Origin: an uncultured Lachnospiraceae bacterium
Lineage (GTDB): Bacteria; Bacillota; Clostridia; Lachnospirales; Lachnospiraceae
Assembly: GCA_947382355.1 (NCBI GenBank)
Contig: CANCYR010000025.1
Coordinates: 1-46,732 of the forward strand
DNA length: 46,732 nucleotides
Reading direction: 5' to 3'
Part shown: piece by piece, positions 26,285 to 36,112 of the stretch
Layout: each line of letters starts with the position of its first letter
Position numbering within the stretch: position 1 is the first letter of the stretch
Position numbers and translations under genes: made by a program
Notes under the pieces: model-generated
Databases searched by the model: none
Told to the model about the DNA's origin: nothing
Seen by the model: the letters and a program-made list of their open reading frames with translations, nothing else

Positions 26285-27472
26285 ATGCAAATCAGAAACG
26301 GATTTATTTTTACAAATGGAACTTCTTTTCAGAAAGGGACAATTCATGTTGCAGATGGCCGAATCAGGGCAATTGAACCAAATATAGCCCTATGCGGGAA
26401 AAAACAAGACGGACAGGAAGCTTCTTACGATGCCGGCGGCTGTTATGTTGTGCCGGGTTTTACGGATATTCATTTCCACGGCTGCTTTGGGTATGATTTC
26501 AGTGATTGCAATTTAACCGGATTGCAAATAATGGGCGGCTATGAGCTGCAAGCCGGCATTACGCAAATATGTCCCGCTGCCATGACCTACCCGGAAGAAC
26601 ATCTTGCCCGCATGATTGAATGCGCCAAGGCTTACCGTATTCATCCCTTCACGGAAGCGGTAAACTCCCACGGAGATATTTGCAATATACAGGGAGCCGA
26701 CCTGACAGGCATCCATCTGGAAGGTCCCTTTCTTTCCATGACAAAAAAAGGAGCACAAAATCCCGAATTTATCATTCCTCCAGACACTGCCATGTATCAC
26801 CGTTTAAAGGCTCTAGCCCCCGATTTGCTAAAGCTTATCACTATTGCCCCTGAAACAGAAAATGCCCTTGATTTCATAGAAGAAATAAAGGACAGTATCA
26901 CAGTTTCCATCGGTCACACAACTGCAGATTATGAAACCGCACGGAAAGCCTTTCAAAAAGGAGCCACACATGTGACCCATCTCTTTAATGCCATGCCTGC
27001 CTTTTCCCATCGGGATACCGGCGTTATCGGCGCAGCTTTTGACATGCCAAACAATCATGTGGAGCTTATCTGTGATGGGATTCACGTATCTGAAAGCATG
27101 ATACGCGCCGTTTTTCAGTTATTCACTGATAACCGTGTGGTACTGGTCAGTGACAGCATGATGGCTGCAGGCTGCCCTGACGGCAAATATACACTGGGCG
27201 GTCAGTCCGTAACCGTAAAAGGAAAGCTTGCCACCCTGCACGACGGTACCATTGCCGGCTCCGTCACCAATCTGGCAGACTGCTTCCGTTATGCGGTTTC
27301 CATCGGCATTCCCGTTGAAAGTGCGCTTAAAGCCGTCACAATCAATCCCGCCAGAGCCATCGGTATTGATAAAGATTACGGAAGCATTGCTCCCGGTAAA
27401 ATTGCTAATCTTTTAATACTGGACAGCAATCTGCATATCAAAGCAATTATTTTTCACGGAGAAATATTGTAA
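26285..27472 (+). CDS. nagA: N-acetylglucosamine-6-phosphate deacetylase
   Basis: A 395-residue cytoplasmic amidohydrolase that removes acetate from GlcNAc-6-phosphate in amino-sugar catabolism and cell-wall recycling. The metal motif 'DIHFHGCFGYDF' (His63, His65), 'HLEGPFLS' with its metal-binding Glu, 'IGHTTADYETARKAF', 'THVTHLFNAMPAFSHR' and the catalytic Asp in 'VLVSDSMMAAG' are all present. CAGGGGG precedes the ATG. It is one of few plus-strand genes here and stands alone; nagB and a PTS gene are not adjacent. Its 3' end nearly touches the RHS remains on the other strand. Confidence 0.96.
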   Translation: MQIRNGFIFTNGTSFQKGTIHVADGRIRAIEPNIALCGKKQDGQEASYDAGGCYVVPGFTDIHFHGCFGYDFSDCNLTGLQIMGGYELQAGITQICPAAMTYPEEHLARMIECAKAYRIHPFTEAVNSHGDICNIQGADLTGIHLEGPFLSMTKKGAQNPEFIIPPDTAMYHRLKALAPDLLKLITIAPETENALDFIEEIKDSITVSIGHTTADYETARKAFQKGATHVTHLFNAMPAFSHRDTGVIGAAFDMPNNHVELICDGIHVSESMIRAVFQLFTDNRVVLVSDSMMAAGCPDGKYTLGGQSVTVKGKLATLHDGTIAGSVTNLADCFRYAVSIGIPVESALKAVTINPARAIGIDKDYGSIAPGKIANLLILDSNLHIKAIIFHGEIL

Positions 27473-27474
27473 TT

Positions 27475-27965
27475 CGTAACAGTTCAGCCCTCAGGTAATA
27501 TTGCTAAATTAACCATTCATACTGTTCTCCATTATAGGTATATCAGTTCTTTACCACTTCTTCTGCGTTAGTTATGTTTTCAAAAGCATCATAGGTATAG
27601 GCATTGGTTACTTTTCCATTGCTTCCTGTGATATTTTCTGTGTCTTCATGCTCACTCTGGTGGTAAAAGCAGAACTAGTCTAACACTGTTGGGTCTGTGC
27701 CATACTAATGTTGTTGCTTACAGTTCCACCATTCTGAGTCTTGGCACTTTCCGTTTTTAAGAACCGCTTTGTCAGTTCGTTTATCGTAGGTATAGTATTT
27801 TTCAGGCAGCTACCTGCCTTGAAGTTCCCGGCTGTTCCATATTTCTTTCATTCCCTGTTCCCTGACTTGTCATACTAGTATTGTTCCACCTTGCCTGTTG
27901 GATAGCTTACTTCTTGTAATCTTTGCAGACTGTTATAAACATCCACGATAAATCATTATTATCTT
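27475..27965 (-). pseudogene. decayed RHS/YD-repeat fragment
   Basis: No long open frame remains. Minus-strand pieces still read like RHS core repeats: YNSLQRLQEVSYPTGKVEQY, then a stop, YDKSGNR, 'NAYTYDAFENITNAEEVVKN', a stop and YTYNGEQYE. Several stops and frameshifts break it. It lies downstream of an immunity-like gene and a toxin fragment, as expected of a displaced cassette of a polymorphic-toxin locus. The stretch 27965–28132 is very AT-rich and holds nothing recognisable. Confidence 0.7.
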
Positions 27966-28132
27966 TTCTTTCATATTATTTTCTAATCAAAGCAGCAATT
28001 TATTCTTTTCCGCTTATTTACCTAATTTATATATTTTTTATACTCTACTAACAAAAATACTCTCTTTCCATATTAAATATTTTTTATCTTTTAATAATAA
28101 TTCTATATATAACAAAATTAATGCCTTTAACC

Positions 28133-28567
28133 TTAACCATGTTTTGCAAACAAATATTCTATATATTGTCCTACATCAATCCATGAAGTTATTTTCTCTC
28201 TTTCTTTTTCATAATCTAATAATTCTCCTATGTTACTATTGAGCCTAGGAATCGAATAACATTCTGTAAACTCTCTAATAATTTTTCCCTTTTCGCAAAC
28301 TAATATTGTACCCTCAAGAAAATCCTCATTCAAATATGTATATACCATCTTATCATTTTGGGTTAATTCACAAATTATTTCCTTTGAGTATTCATCATCT
28401 TGACCTTCCATAACGCTACATCCACCATTCAAATTATAAAAGATAACATCCTCGTACTCGAATTCATTATCTGTTTCAACATATTCTTTCTCTTCTCCTA
28501 AAACTTCCATATATCTTTCAAGAAATTTTTTCGCACTAATATTACTAAAAATATAAACTTTTGTCAT
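28133..28567 (-). CDS. putative immunity protein of an RHS toxin cassette
   Basis: A 144-residue acidic, cytoplasmic-looking protein beginning MTKVYIFSNISAKKFLERYM, with AAAGGAG before the ATG. I recognise no domain. Its stop-to-start position 27 bases behind a toxin-like C-terminal fragment (28594–28866), and the RHS debris after it, make an immunity role likely. This rests on context, not on homology. It is intact while its toxin partner is broken, a common state for orphan immunity genes. Confidence 0.6.
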   Translation of the reverse strand: MTKVYIFSNISAKKFLERYMEVLGEEKEYVETDNEFEYEDVIFYNLNGGCSVMEGQDDEYSKEIICELTQNDKMVYTYLNEDFLEGTILVCEKGKIIREFTECYSIPRLNSNIGELLDYEKEREKITSWIDVGQYIEYLFAKHG

Positions 28568-28593
28568 TTTTCTCCTTTCTAATGCTTTCTTTT

Positions 28594-28866
28594 CTACCTT
28601 TTGCTTCTCTCTGTTCTAAGACCTTCTTTTCTCTGTGTTCTTTGCAAATCATTTTGCATATTTATTACATCTGTATGTTTAAGATTTTTACCAAATTGGA
28701 CAATACTATTTTTCTCATAAATAACTAACTTTTGTAGATGTTTATTTTTCTTTGATACATAATTTCTTATCATAATATTTTGTCACAATATCAGGAACAT
28801 CTTTTCTGTCTATAAATTTTTCTCCAGTAACTTTAATATTCGCTTTAACATTTTCACCATTCTCAA
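28594..28866 (-). pseudogene. frameshifted toxin C-terminal fragment
   Basis: The minus strand reads 'GENVKANIKVTGEKFIDRKD' then VPDIVTKYYDKK to a stop. A second frame picks up as 'RNYVSKKNKHLQKLVIYEKN' then SIVQFGKNLKHTDVINMQND and ends in a Lys/Arg-rich tail at 28594. One frameshift joins the two into a coding-like C-terminal domain of about 85 residues. Its upstream side stops exactly at the edge of family A copy 3, so the 5' part is missing. The family is not recognised. Confidence 0.55.
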
Positions 28867-29050
28867 CTTTCCCACACAGGAATCAGGACCGGTTGCAGGC
28901 AGAACATGTTTCTACGCCGCCACGCTCCTGCTCTGATAAAAACGCAGCAGTGCTAAACTAGAAAATACCTCGCTAAGCACTGACGTTTTTATAGGGGCGG
29001 CATAGAAACATGTTCTGTCTGCAGCCGGTCCCGATTCCTGTGTGGGAAAG
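28867..29050. repeat. foldback repeat family A, copy 3
   Basis: The arms 28867–28914 and 29003–29050 are 48 bases each and nearly perfectly complementary (CTTTCCCACACAGGAATCAG on the left). The core has CACGCTCCTGCTCTGATAAA, stem CAGTGCT/AGCACTG and stem ATAAAAACG/CGTTTTTAT, both fully paired. It abuts the broken toxin fragment on one side and lies 42 bases from the rhomboid-like gene's stop on the other. Confidence 0.88.
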
Positions 29051-29091
29051 CTGTGGGCTGAAATTTTGCTGCAATCCTGCACGAACTCCTG

Positions 29092-30006
29092 TCAGGACTG
29101 CTTCACCACATGCTTATGGGTATACAAATGCTCTGAACAGTATTCATAATTTCCCTCACACTTGGAACAGAACCGGAATTCCAAATCCGGGCTGTCTACC
29201 TCCGTCCTGCCGCAAATGGCGCATTTATGCTTGGTAATGCTCATCATTTTTGCCGTCTGTTTTTTATAGGCCCGCTGTCTTTTTATCTGGTGGGGAGTAC
29301 GGAAGCTTCTCCTTGTCACCACAAAGAAGATAATGGCATTTAAAAGGGTGGAAACAATAGCCACCTGGGTTGGAATTCCAAAAATCCCCATCTGTCCTGC
29401 TGTAATCACATAATAGAGCATCATTACAGCATAAATGACTCCAAGAATCTTAACCTTGATAGGAATAATCATCATAAGCAGAACCTGCATATCCGGAAAG
29501 GTAATGGCATAAGCCAAAAACATGGACATGCAAATATAATAAGTGCTGAAGCTGTAAGAAGCATAAGTATAAAACACCCTTGCGCTGCTTTCTCCTGCTA
29601 TTCCCAAGGCTGCTACCGCCTCACCCAATGCCTCACCTGCAAACAACTCACAGCCTGCATACATTAAAAATGCACCAATAACGGTAAACAACAAACCCGA
29701 AAACAAATATACATTATACCGGAAAGTCCCCCATGCATATTCCAGACTTCTTCCTATGGAATAATAAAAATAAAGCATAATCAGCGTAAAAAAGTCAAAG
29801 CCGGAGGGCGGCACGATAATCCATGTAACGAGCCTCCATACCTGTCCGTGAAGGATTGCATAAGGATCCAGTGTAAGCAAGCCTAAAACAGGACTTTTCA
29901 CCCATTGAAGCATATATCCAAAGGCATAACATATAATCAAATACATGGTAATGTTTGGAATTGCGTATTTCCCCCATTTTCTTTCCCATTTATTTAAAAA
30001 GTACAT
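29092..30006 (-). CDS. rhomboid-fold membrane protein with C-terminal zinc ribbon, probably not a protease
   Basis: A 304-residue protein with about six membrane helices. 'HGQVWRLVTWIIVPPSG' with the helices that follow resembles the rhomboid/derlin fold. The catalytic GxSG serine motif is not seen where expected, so it is probably an inactive rhomboid. The cytoplasmic tail has paired cysteines 'HKCAICGRTEVD' and 'RFCSKCEGNYEYCSEH', a likely zinc ribbon. A GTG at 30018 is possible, but GGGAGA touches it; the ATG at 30006 is taken instead. A promoter lies at 30067–30095. The partner or client is unknown. Confidence 0.75.
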   Translation of the reverse strand: MYFLNKWERKWGKYAIPNITMYLIICYAFGYMLQWVKSPVLGLLTLDPYAILHGQVWRLVTWIIVPPSGFDFFTLIMLYFYYSIGRSLEYAWGTFRYNVYLFSGLLFTVIGAFLMYAGCELFAGEALGEAVAALGIAGESSARVFYTYASYSFSTYYICMSMFLAYAITFPDMQVLLMMIIPIKVKILGVIYAVMMLYYVITAGQMGIFGIPTQVAIVSTLLNAIIFFVVTRRSFRTPHQIKRQRAYKKQTAKMMSITKHKCAICGRTEVDSPDLEFRFCSKCEGNYEYCSEHLYTHKHVVKQS

Positions 30007-30066
30007 AACAGTAATCACTCTCCCGTTTTCTTCTTACAACAGCCCATTCTGCCGTTATTGTTTCTA

Positions 30067-30095
30067 ATCATATCATGTGAATAGTACAAAGTAAA
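30067..30095 (-). promoter_or_regulatory. promoter of the rhomboid-like gene
   Basis: Minus-strand TTTACT (30090–30095), a 17-base spacer and TATGAT (30067–30072), about 60 bases upstream of the start codon. Confidence 0.6.
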
Positions 30096-30167
30096 TAAAG
30101 GACTGGGATTTTTTACAAATCTTATGCTTCCTTTATATTTTTTTTAGATTTGCCCAGAATTTGTTTA

Positions 30168-30196
30168 TTGCACATTCAAAAATCCTGTCGTATAAT
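30168..30196 (+). promoter_or_regulatory. promoter of the activase gene
   Basis: TTGCAC (30168–30173), a 17-base spacer and TATAAT (30191–30196). A second TATAAT follows at 30211–30216 in a similar GTATAATGT context and may be a second start point. The activase ATG is at 30267. Confidence 0.75.
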
Positions 30197-30266
30197 GTGA
30201 CTTGTTGCGGTATAATGTCGTATATATAAATAAGAAATAAAATTTACATTCAGAAAGGGCGAGCGT

Positions 30267-33200
30267 ATGACTGAAAACAATTATACATTGGGCATTGATA
30301 TTGGTTCAACTACCGTAAAAATCGCCATTTTAGATAATAAAAACAAGATGGTCTTTTCAGACTATGAAAGACACTTTGCAAACATTAAAGAAACTCTGTC
30401 CGATTTGCTGAAAAAAGCATATGGTGCATTGGGGGACATTATCCTCCACCCTGTGATTACCGGCTCGGGCGGATTAACTCTTGCCAACCATCTGGGCATA
30501 CCATTCGTACAGGAAGTCATTGCGGTTTCCACAGCATTGACGGATTATGCACCGGAAACGGATGTTGCCATTGAGCTTGGCGGTGAGGATGCCAAGATAA
30601 TTTATTTTGAAGGGGGCAACGTGGAACAGCGCATGAACGGTATTTGTGCCGGGGGAACCGGCTCTTTTATCGACCAGATGGCCTCCCTTTTGCAGACGGA
30701 TGCTTCCGGCCTAAATGAATATGCCAAGGGCTATCAGTCCTTATATACCATTGCAGCCCGCTGCGGCGTATTTGCAAAATCCGATATCCAGCCATTAATC
30801 AACGAAGGGGCCACCAAGGAAGATTTGGCGGCTTCTATTTTTCAGGCGGTTGTAAACCAGACTATCAGCGGCCTTGCCTGCGGAAAGCCTATTCGCGGAC
30901 ATGTTGCTTTTCTGGGAGGACCCCTGCATTTTTTAGACCAGCTAAAGGAGGCTTTTATCCGCACTTTGAAGCTGGATGACGAGCATATTATCGCTCCCGG
31001 GCATTCCCACCTGTTTGCAGCAATGGGCTCTGCCTTAAATGCCAAAGAAGAGGTTTTCTTTTCCATGAAGGAAATGGTGGAAAAATTATCCGCCCCCATT
31101 AAAATGGAATTTGAAGTAGAGCGCATGGAGCCTTTGTTTGCCACAAAGACTGAATATGAACTTTTTAAGTCCCGCCATAACGGCCACAAGGTCAAAACAA
31201 GAAAGTTAGAAAGCTATAAAGGTAACTGCTATCTGGGAATTGATGCCGGAAGCACCACTACCAAGGTAGCCCTGGTTGCAGAAGATGGAACACTGCTCTA
31301 CTCCTTTTACAGCAACAATAACGGAAGTCCCTTGCAGACCTCCATCAATGCCATCAAAGACATTTATTCCTTTTTGCCAAAGGACGCACACATTGTCCAC
31401 TCCTGCTCCACCGGCTACGGCGAAGCGCTTATTAAAGCAGCTTTTCTGTTAGACGAAGGAGAAGTAGAAACAGTGGCACATTACTATGCCGCTGCCTTTT
31501 TCGCGCCGGATGTGGACTGCATTCTGGATATAGGCGGCCAGGACATGAAATGTATCAAAATCAAAAACCATACGGTTGACAGCGTACAGCTCAATGAAGC
31601 CTGCTCCTCTGGGTGCGGCTCCTTTATTGAGACCTTTGCAAAATCCTTAAATTATAGTGTTCAGGACTTTGCTGCTGCCGCTTTATTTGCCAGACATCCC
31701 ATTGACCTTGGAACCCGTTGTACCGTATTTATGAATTCCAAGGTAAAGCAGGCCCAAAAAGAAGGGGCAGAGGTTTCGGATATTTCCGCCGGCCTTGCAT
31801 ATTCTGTTATCAAAAATGCTCTCTTTAAAGTCATCAAAGTTTCCGATGCTTCCGAGCTTGGGAAAAAAATCGTGGTGCAGGGCGGCACCTTTTATAACGA
31901 TGCCGTTCTTAGAAGCTTTGAAAAAATTGCAGGCTGTGAAGCAGTCCGTCCGGATATTGCCGGCATTATGGGCGCCTTTGGCGCTGCACTCATTGCAAAG
32001 GAAAGATATCATGAGAAGCTGACAGCCTATGAAAACAGCATAGATGCCGGTGAATTTACGGATACCACCATGCTTTCCATTGAAAAAATCAATCAGCTGG
32101 AATTCACTACCCGCATGGCAAAATGTAAAGGCTGCACCAACAACTGCCGCCTGACCATCAATCAGTTTACCGGAGGCCGTCAGTTTATTTCCGGCAACCG
32201 CTGTGAAAGAGGTCTTGGCAAGGAAAAAGTGAAAAAAGATGTGATTAATCTTTATGATTATAAGCAAAACCGTATTTTCGGCTATGAGGCCCTGCCTATT
32301 GACGAAGCAGAAAGAGGACGCGTGGGCATTCCAAGAGTGCTGAATATGTATGAAAATTATCCCTTCTGGTTTACGTTTTTTACACAGCTGAAATATCAGG
32401 TGGTTCTTTCTCCCTCTTCCACCCACAAAATTTATGAGCTTGGAATTGAATCCATTCCAAGTGAATCAGAATGCTATCCGGCAAAGCTTGCCCATGGCCA
32501 TGTAAGCTGGCTGATTAAACAGGGACTTGATTATATTTTCTATCCCGCTCTTTTCTATGAAAGAAACGAGGTAGAGGGCGCTAACAATCACTACAACTGC
32601 CCCATTGTTACTTCTTATTCGGAAAATATCAAAAACAATGTGGAAGAAATAGGCAGGGGAAATATCCGGTTCGATAATCCTTTTCTTTCCTTTGAAAGCA
32701 CAGACACCATTTATACCGGCTTAAAAGATACCTTTTCCCATATTCCAAAAGGCGAGCTGTTAGCTGCCATTAAAATGGGCTGGGAGGAGCTGACTGCCGC
32801 CAGAGAGGATATAAAGAAAAAGGGAGAAGAAACCATTGCCTATTTAAAAAAGACCGGCAGGCGGGGCATTGTTCTGGCAGGACGTCCCTATCACATTGAC
32901 CCGGAAATCAACCACGGCATACCAGAGTTAATCAACTCTTATGATATTGCCGTATTAACGGAGGACTCTGTTTCCCATCTGGCAAAACCGGAACGCCCCT
33001 TAATCGTGTCAGACCAGTGGATGTACCACTCCCGGCTTTATGCAGCCGCAAGCTTTGTGAAAACTACCGATTATCTGGACCTGATTCAGTTAAATTCCTT
33101 TGGCTGCGGTCTGGATGCGGTGACTACCGACCAGGTAAATGATATTTTATCCGGCTCCGGTAAAATATACACCTGCTTAAAGATTGACGAGGTAAACAAT

Positions 33201-34538
33201 TTAGGGGCTGCCAGAATCCGGATCCGCTCTCTCCTTGCTGCCATCCGGGTAAAGGAACAGACAAAAGAGGAACGGGTGATTCGTTCAAGCGCTATCAATA
33301 AGATGTCCTTTACGGAAGAGATGAGAAAGGATTATACCATTCTCTGTCCCCAGATGTCGCCCATTCATTTTGAGATACTAAACAGTGCTTTTAATGCCTG
33401 CGGCTATCATTTTGAAGTGCTTCCAAACGATAATAAGCACGCTGTAGATGTGGGGCTGAAGTATGTCAATAACGATGCCTGCTATCCGTCCTTAATCGTG
33501 GTGGGACAGATTATGGATGCCTTATTATCAGGCAGATACGACTTAAACAAGGTTGCTGTTGTCATGTCCCAGACCGGCGGCGGCTGCCGTGCCACCAATT
33601 ATATCGGATTTATAAGAAGAGCTCTGGAAAAGGCCGATATGGCTCACATTCCGGTCATTTCCTTAAATTTAGGAGGCATTGAAACCAATCCGGGCTTTAA
33701 GCTCAATGCAAATCTGCTGCTTCGTGCTGTTTATTCGGCGGTCTTTGGGGATATCTTTATGCGGTGCTTATACCGTATGCGTCCTTATGAAGCAGTTCCC
33801 GGTTCTGCCAATGAGCTGCACCGGAAATGGGCGGAAAAATGCAAGGAATTTGTAAGCAGAAAACATCTTTCCTTCTTTACATTCCGAAAGCTGTGCCGGG
33901 AAATCGTGGAGGAGTTTGATGCCCTTCCCATTACAGATAAAAAGAAGCCAAAGGTTGGAATCGTAGGAGAAATCCTTGTGAAATTCCTGCCTGCCGCCAA
34001 CAATCATCTGGTGGATTTACTGGAAGCAGAAGGGGCAGAAGCGGTTTGTCCTGACTTACTGGATTTTATGTTCTACTGCTTCTACAACCAGATATATAAA
34101 GCGGAACATTTGGGAACCTCCAAAAAAACCGCCCGCATTTCCAGATTGGGAATCCGTGCCATGGAATATATCCGCAGACCTGCCGCAAAGGCAATGAAAA
34201 ACAGTGTCCATTTCATTCCGCCTGCTAATATTTATGATACGGTGGAACATGCCAAAACCATTGTCTCCATCGGCAATCAGACCGGAGAAGGCTGGTTTTT
34301 GACCGGGGAAATGCTGGAGCTGATTCACACAGGCACCAACAATATCGTATGTACGCAGCCCTTTGGCTGCCTGCCCAATCATGTAGTGGGAAAAGGCGTT
34401 ATCAAAGAATTAAGGCGTCAGTATCCTTTGTCCAATATTGTAGCAATTGACTATGACCCGGGCGCCAGCGAAGTAAATCAGTTAAACCGTATTAAATTAA
34501 TGCTTTCTACTGCTCAGAAAAATTTGGAGAAAGAATAA
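30267..34538 (+). CDS. large acyl-CoA dehydratase activase-related protein
   Basis: A 1,423-residue fusion. Two ASKHA ATPase units of the BadF/BcrA type come first: '[18 protein letters not shown]' near residue 6 with '[14 protein letters not shown]' and '[12 protein letters not shown]', then '[16 protein letters not shown]' near residue 322 with '[15 protein letters not shown]' and '[13 protein letters not shown]'. The cysteines likely hold a bridging 4Fe-4S cluster. A DUF2229-like part follows ('[20 protein letters not shown]', '[15 protein letters not shown]'), then a 2-hydroxyglutaryl-CoA dehydratase-like C-terminal part ('[15 protein letters not shown]'). The family uses ATP to donate a low-potential electron. 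The substrate of these giant versions is not known. Oxygen sensitivity is expected. AGAAAGGGCGAG precedes the ATG. Confidence 0.9.
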   Translation: MTENNYTLGIDIGSTTVKIAILDNKNKMVFSDYERHFANIKETLSDLLKKAYGALGDIILHPVITGSGGLTLANHLGIPFVQEVIAVSTALTDYAPETDVAIELGGEDAKIIYFEGGNVEQRMNGICAGGTGSFIDQMASLLQTDASGLNEYAKGYQSLYTIAARCGVFAKSDIQPLINEGATKEDLAASIFQAVVNQTISGLACGKPIRGHVAFLGGPLHFLDQLKEAFIRTLKLDDEHIIAPGHSHLFAAMGSALNAKEEVFFSMKEMVEKLSAPIKMEFEVERMEPLFATKTEYELFKSRHNGHKVKTRKLESYKGNCYLGIDAGSTTTKVALVAEDGTLLYSFYSNNNGSPLQTSINAIKDIYSFLPKDAHIVHSCSTGYGEALIKAAFLLDEGEVETVAHYYAAAFFAPDVDCILDIGGQDMKCIKIKNHTVDSVQLNEACSSGCGSFIETFAKSLNYSVQDFAAAALFARHPIDLGTRCTVFMNSKVKQAQKEGAEVSDISAGLAYSVIKNALFKVIKVSDASELGKKIVVQGGTFYNDAVLRSFEKIAGCEAVRPDIAGIMGAFGAALIAKERYHEKLTAYENSIDAGEFTDTTMLSIEKINQLEFTTRMAKCKGCTNNCRLTINQFTGGRQFISGNRCERGLGKEKVKKDVINLYDYKQNRIFGYEALPIDEAERGRVGIPRVLNMYENYPFWFTFFTQLKYQVVLSPSSTHKIYELGIESIPSESECYPAKLAHGHVSWLIKQGLDYIFYPALFYERNEVEGANNHYNCPIVTSYSENIKNNVEEIGRGNIRFDNPFLSFESTDTIYTGLKDTFSHIPKGELLAAIKMGWEELTAAREDIKKKGEETIAYLKKTGRRGIVLAGRPYHIDPEINHGIPELINSYDIAVLTEDSVSHLAKPERPLIVSDQWMYHSRLYAAASFVKTTDYLDLIQLNSFGCGLDAVTTDQVNDILSGSGKIYTCLKIDEVNNLGAARIRIRSLLAAIRVKEQTKEERVIRSSAINKMSFTEEMRKDYTILCPQMSPIHFEILNSAFNACGYHFEVLPNDNKHAVDVGLKYVNNDACYPSLIVVGQIMDALLSGRYDLNKVAVVMSQTGGGCRATNYIGFIRRALEKADMAHIPVISLNLGGIETNPGFKLNANLLLRAVYSAVFGDIFMRCLYRMRPYEAVPGSANELHRKWAEKCKEFVSRKHLSFFTFRKLCREIVEEFDALPITDKKKPKVGIVGEILVKFLPAANNHLVDLLEAEGAEAVCPDLLDFMFYCFYNQIYKAEHLGTSKKTARISRLGIRAMEYIRRPAAKAMKNSVHFIPPANIYDTVEHAKTIVSIGNQTGEGWFLTGEMLELIHTGTNNIVCTQPFGCLPNHVVGKGVIKELRRQYPLSNIVAIDYDPGASEVNQLNRIKLMLSTAQKNLEKE

Positions 34539-34542
34539 ATAT

Positions 34543-34590
34543 AAAAAAGTTCAGATATTGGGGTTCGGAACCTTTTATCTGAACTTTTTT
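34543..34590. terminator. bidirectional terminator between the activase and HPr-like genes
   Basis: AAAAAAGTTCAGATA (34543–34557) pairs perfectly with TATCTGAACTTTTTT (34576–34590). A-run and T-run on opposite sides let it serve both convergent genes. Confidence 0.92.
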
Positions 34591-34596
34591 GTTTTC

Positions 34597-34854
34597 TTAA
34601 AGATTAGCTTCAAAAAATTCCTTTATTTCCTCAAAGCATTGTTCCTCATCTTCTCCCTCTACGAATACAGTCACCCTGTCCCCGCATTTTACGTCAAGAC
34701 TCATAAGCGACATGAGCTTTGTAGCCTCTGCCGCTTTTCCATGCCCGTTTATGGTGATGGCGCTTTTATATTTTTTTGCTTCCTTTACAAGATTTCCGGC
34801 AGGTCTTGCGTGGATTCCGATTTCGTTTCTGATTGTATGTTTAAATGCTTTCAT
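34597..34854 (-). CDS. HPr-family phosphocarrier-like protein
   Basis: An 85-residue protein from the ATG at 34854 (AAAGGAAATAAG upstream). His15 lies in IGIHARPAG, the site phosphorylated by enzyme I in HPr proteins. The usual Ser46, target of HPr kinase, aligns with Lys46 in 'EATKLMSLMSLDVKCGD', so regulatory serine phosphorylation should be lost. It is therefore more likely a specialised HPr paralogue than the housekeeping PtsH, though the latter is not excluded. No ptsI is beside it. A bidirectional terminator separates it from the activase gene. Confidence 0.88.
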   Translation of the reverse strand: MKAFKHTIRNEIGIHARPAGNLVKEAKKYKSAITINGHGKAAEATKLMSLMSLDVKCGDRVTVFVEGEDEEQCFEEIKEFFEANL

Positions 34855-35006
34855 AAGTCTTATTTCCTTTCTGCTGTTTTCACCAGCTTTGCTTTTCTTA
34901 TTATTGGCATTTTTCTTGAAAAACATTGCTGTTTTGTTGCAGCTTTTGGTGCTTGGAAATATTTTGAAAGACTGGTAATAAAAACTTATGAAAAAGTATC
35001 GGATAA

Positions 35007-35243
35007 CTATTCTTTAAAAATTTCTTCATAGGAAGCATTTAGTGTCTCTTTTATGGCTTTTAGCTGGGAAGCCTTAATATGTTGTATGCCTCTTTCAATT
35101 TTCACAAGAGCTTCTCTCGTAATCTCAACATTTCTTAACTGCAGTAGTGATACCAGTTCCGTCTGCCCAATTTTTTTCTCTATTCTAAGTCGTCTGATAT
35201 TAGCTCCAACATGAATATTATCCTGCTTTATTTTTTGTCCCAT
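35007..35243 (-). CDS. small XRE-family regulator
   Basis: A 78-residue helix-turn-helix protein: 'IRRLRIEKKIGQTELVSLLQ' then 'NVEITREALVKIERGIQ', ending 'ASYEEIFKE'. It is about 60% alike by eye to the broken XRE gene at 36113–36345. Divergent to it is the alpha-CTD-like gene, with a palindrome GGACT-N6-AGTCC (35316–35331) in the shared region and an imperfect second one nearer this gene (GGACTGAAATCGGTTC on the minus strand, about 35264–35279). Auto-regulation through these sites is likely (inference). Confidence 0.82.
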   Translation of the reverse strand: MGQKIKQDNIHVGANIRRLRIEKKIGQTELVSLLQLRNVEITREALVKIERGIQHIKASQLKAIKETLNASYEEIFKE

Positions 35244-35308
35244 ATTTTCACCGTTATATTATGAACCGATTTCAGTCCATTTTTCTTTATTTTATTTACT
35301 TATTGTGA

Positions 35309-35331
35309 TATAATGGGACTAGTTTCAGTCC
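35309..35331 (+). promoter_or_regulatory. promoter −10 with XRE operator
   Basis: TATAAT (35309–35314) is followed at once by the palindrome GGACT-AGTTTC-AGTCC (35316–35331), so a bound repressor would sit at the start of transcription. The same arrangement occurs on the minus strand at 36416–36438. Confidence 0.7.
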
Positions 35332-35356
35332 ATTTTAAACATAAAAGAGGTATGCT

Positions 35357-36074
35357 ATGAATCAAATCATAAATGAATTAAACATTTCTTCATCCATAAA
35401 AAAAGCTTTATTAGAATTAGGCTTTACCACAGTTACAGAATTGGAAAATTATAATTACTTTTCTCTATTAAAACAGTTTCCAAAATGTCATACCTTGGAT
35501 AAAATAGTTATAGAGCTATAATCTTTCACTTTCAAAAAGGCTTTTAAATATACTTATAAGAAATCAAATTCTTTACCTGTCACAGTTATCAGAATATTCT
35601 AAGGAAAGAATTTTGAGTTTTCGTAATCTTGGTTCAAAAACCATGTGTGAACTAGAAGAAGTCTGTCAAAAATATAATATAGAAATTTACTCTCTTCAGC
35701 CAGTAAGAGATACTTTCAAACAATATCGGATTTCTTCAAGACTTTATGAAAGCTTATTTCAAAATCATATCTTTTCTATCAACGATTTTCAAAAATATTC
35801 TGCTTATGACTTATATTTGATTTGCAAAGAAGACTATATGCTTACGATGGATACCTATTATATACTAAATAAACACAATATTTTACTTAAAAGCCGGAAT
35901 GATTTATTTATATTTGAAATCCTGCCAAAGAAAAAAGCTCGCACATTATGGTTAAAATATCGTATAAGAACTTTGACACAATTCCATGCTTATTTAACAA
36001 ACAAGCCTATGCCCACACAAAAAATTTCCTCTACCCTAATTAATGAAATAATTATTCTTGCAGATAAACAATAA
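35357..36074 (+). pseudogene. RNA polymerase alpha-CTD-like helix-hairpin-helix protein, frameshifted
   Basis: The ATG at 35357 (AGAGG upstream) opens MNQIINELNISSSIKKALLE and GFTTVTELENY, then stops at 35521. From 35514 another frame continues without a gap: SYNLSLSKRLLNILIRNQIL, then 'YLSQLSEYSKERILSFRNLG' and SKTMCELEEV, down to 36074. A single lost base near 35514–35521 would restore a protein of about 238 residues. The motif of strand, LSQL, FRNLGSKTMCELEE matches the C-terminal domain of RNA polymerase alpha (helix-hairpin-helix), and further weaker repeats may follow. It could bind DNA or polymerase as a regulator. The downstream part from 35613 has its own ATG-less frame, so it is probably dead. 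Confidence 0.6.
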
Positions 36075-36112
36075 CAACAACAAACATGGCAGACCAATAA
36101 TGACCTGCCATG

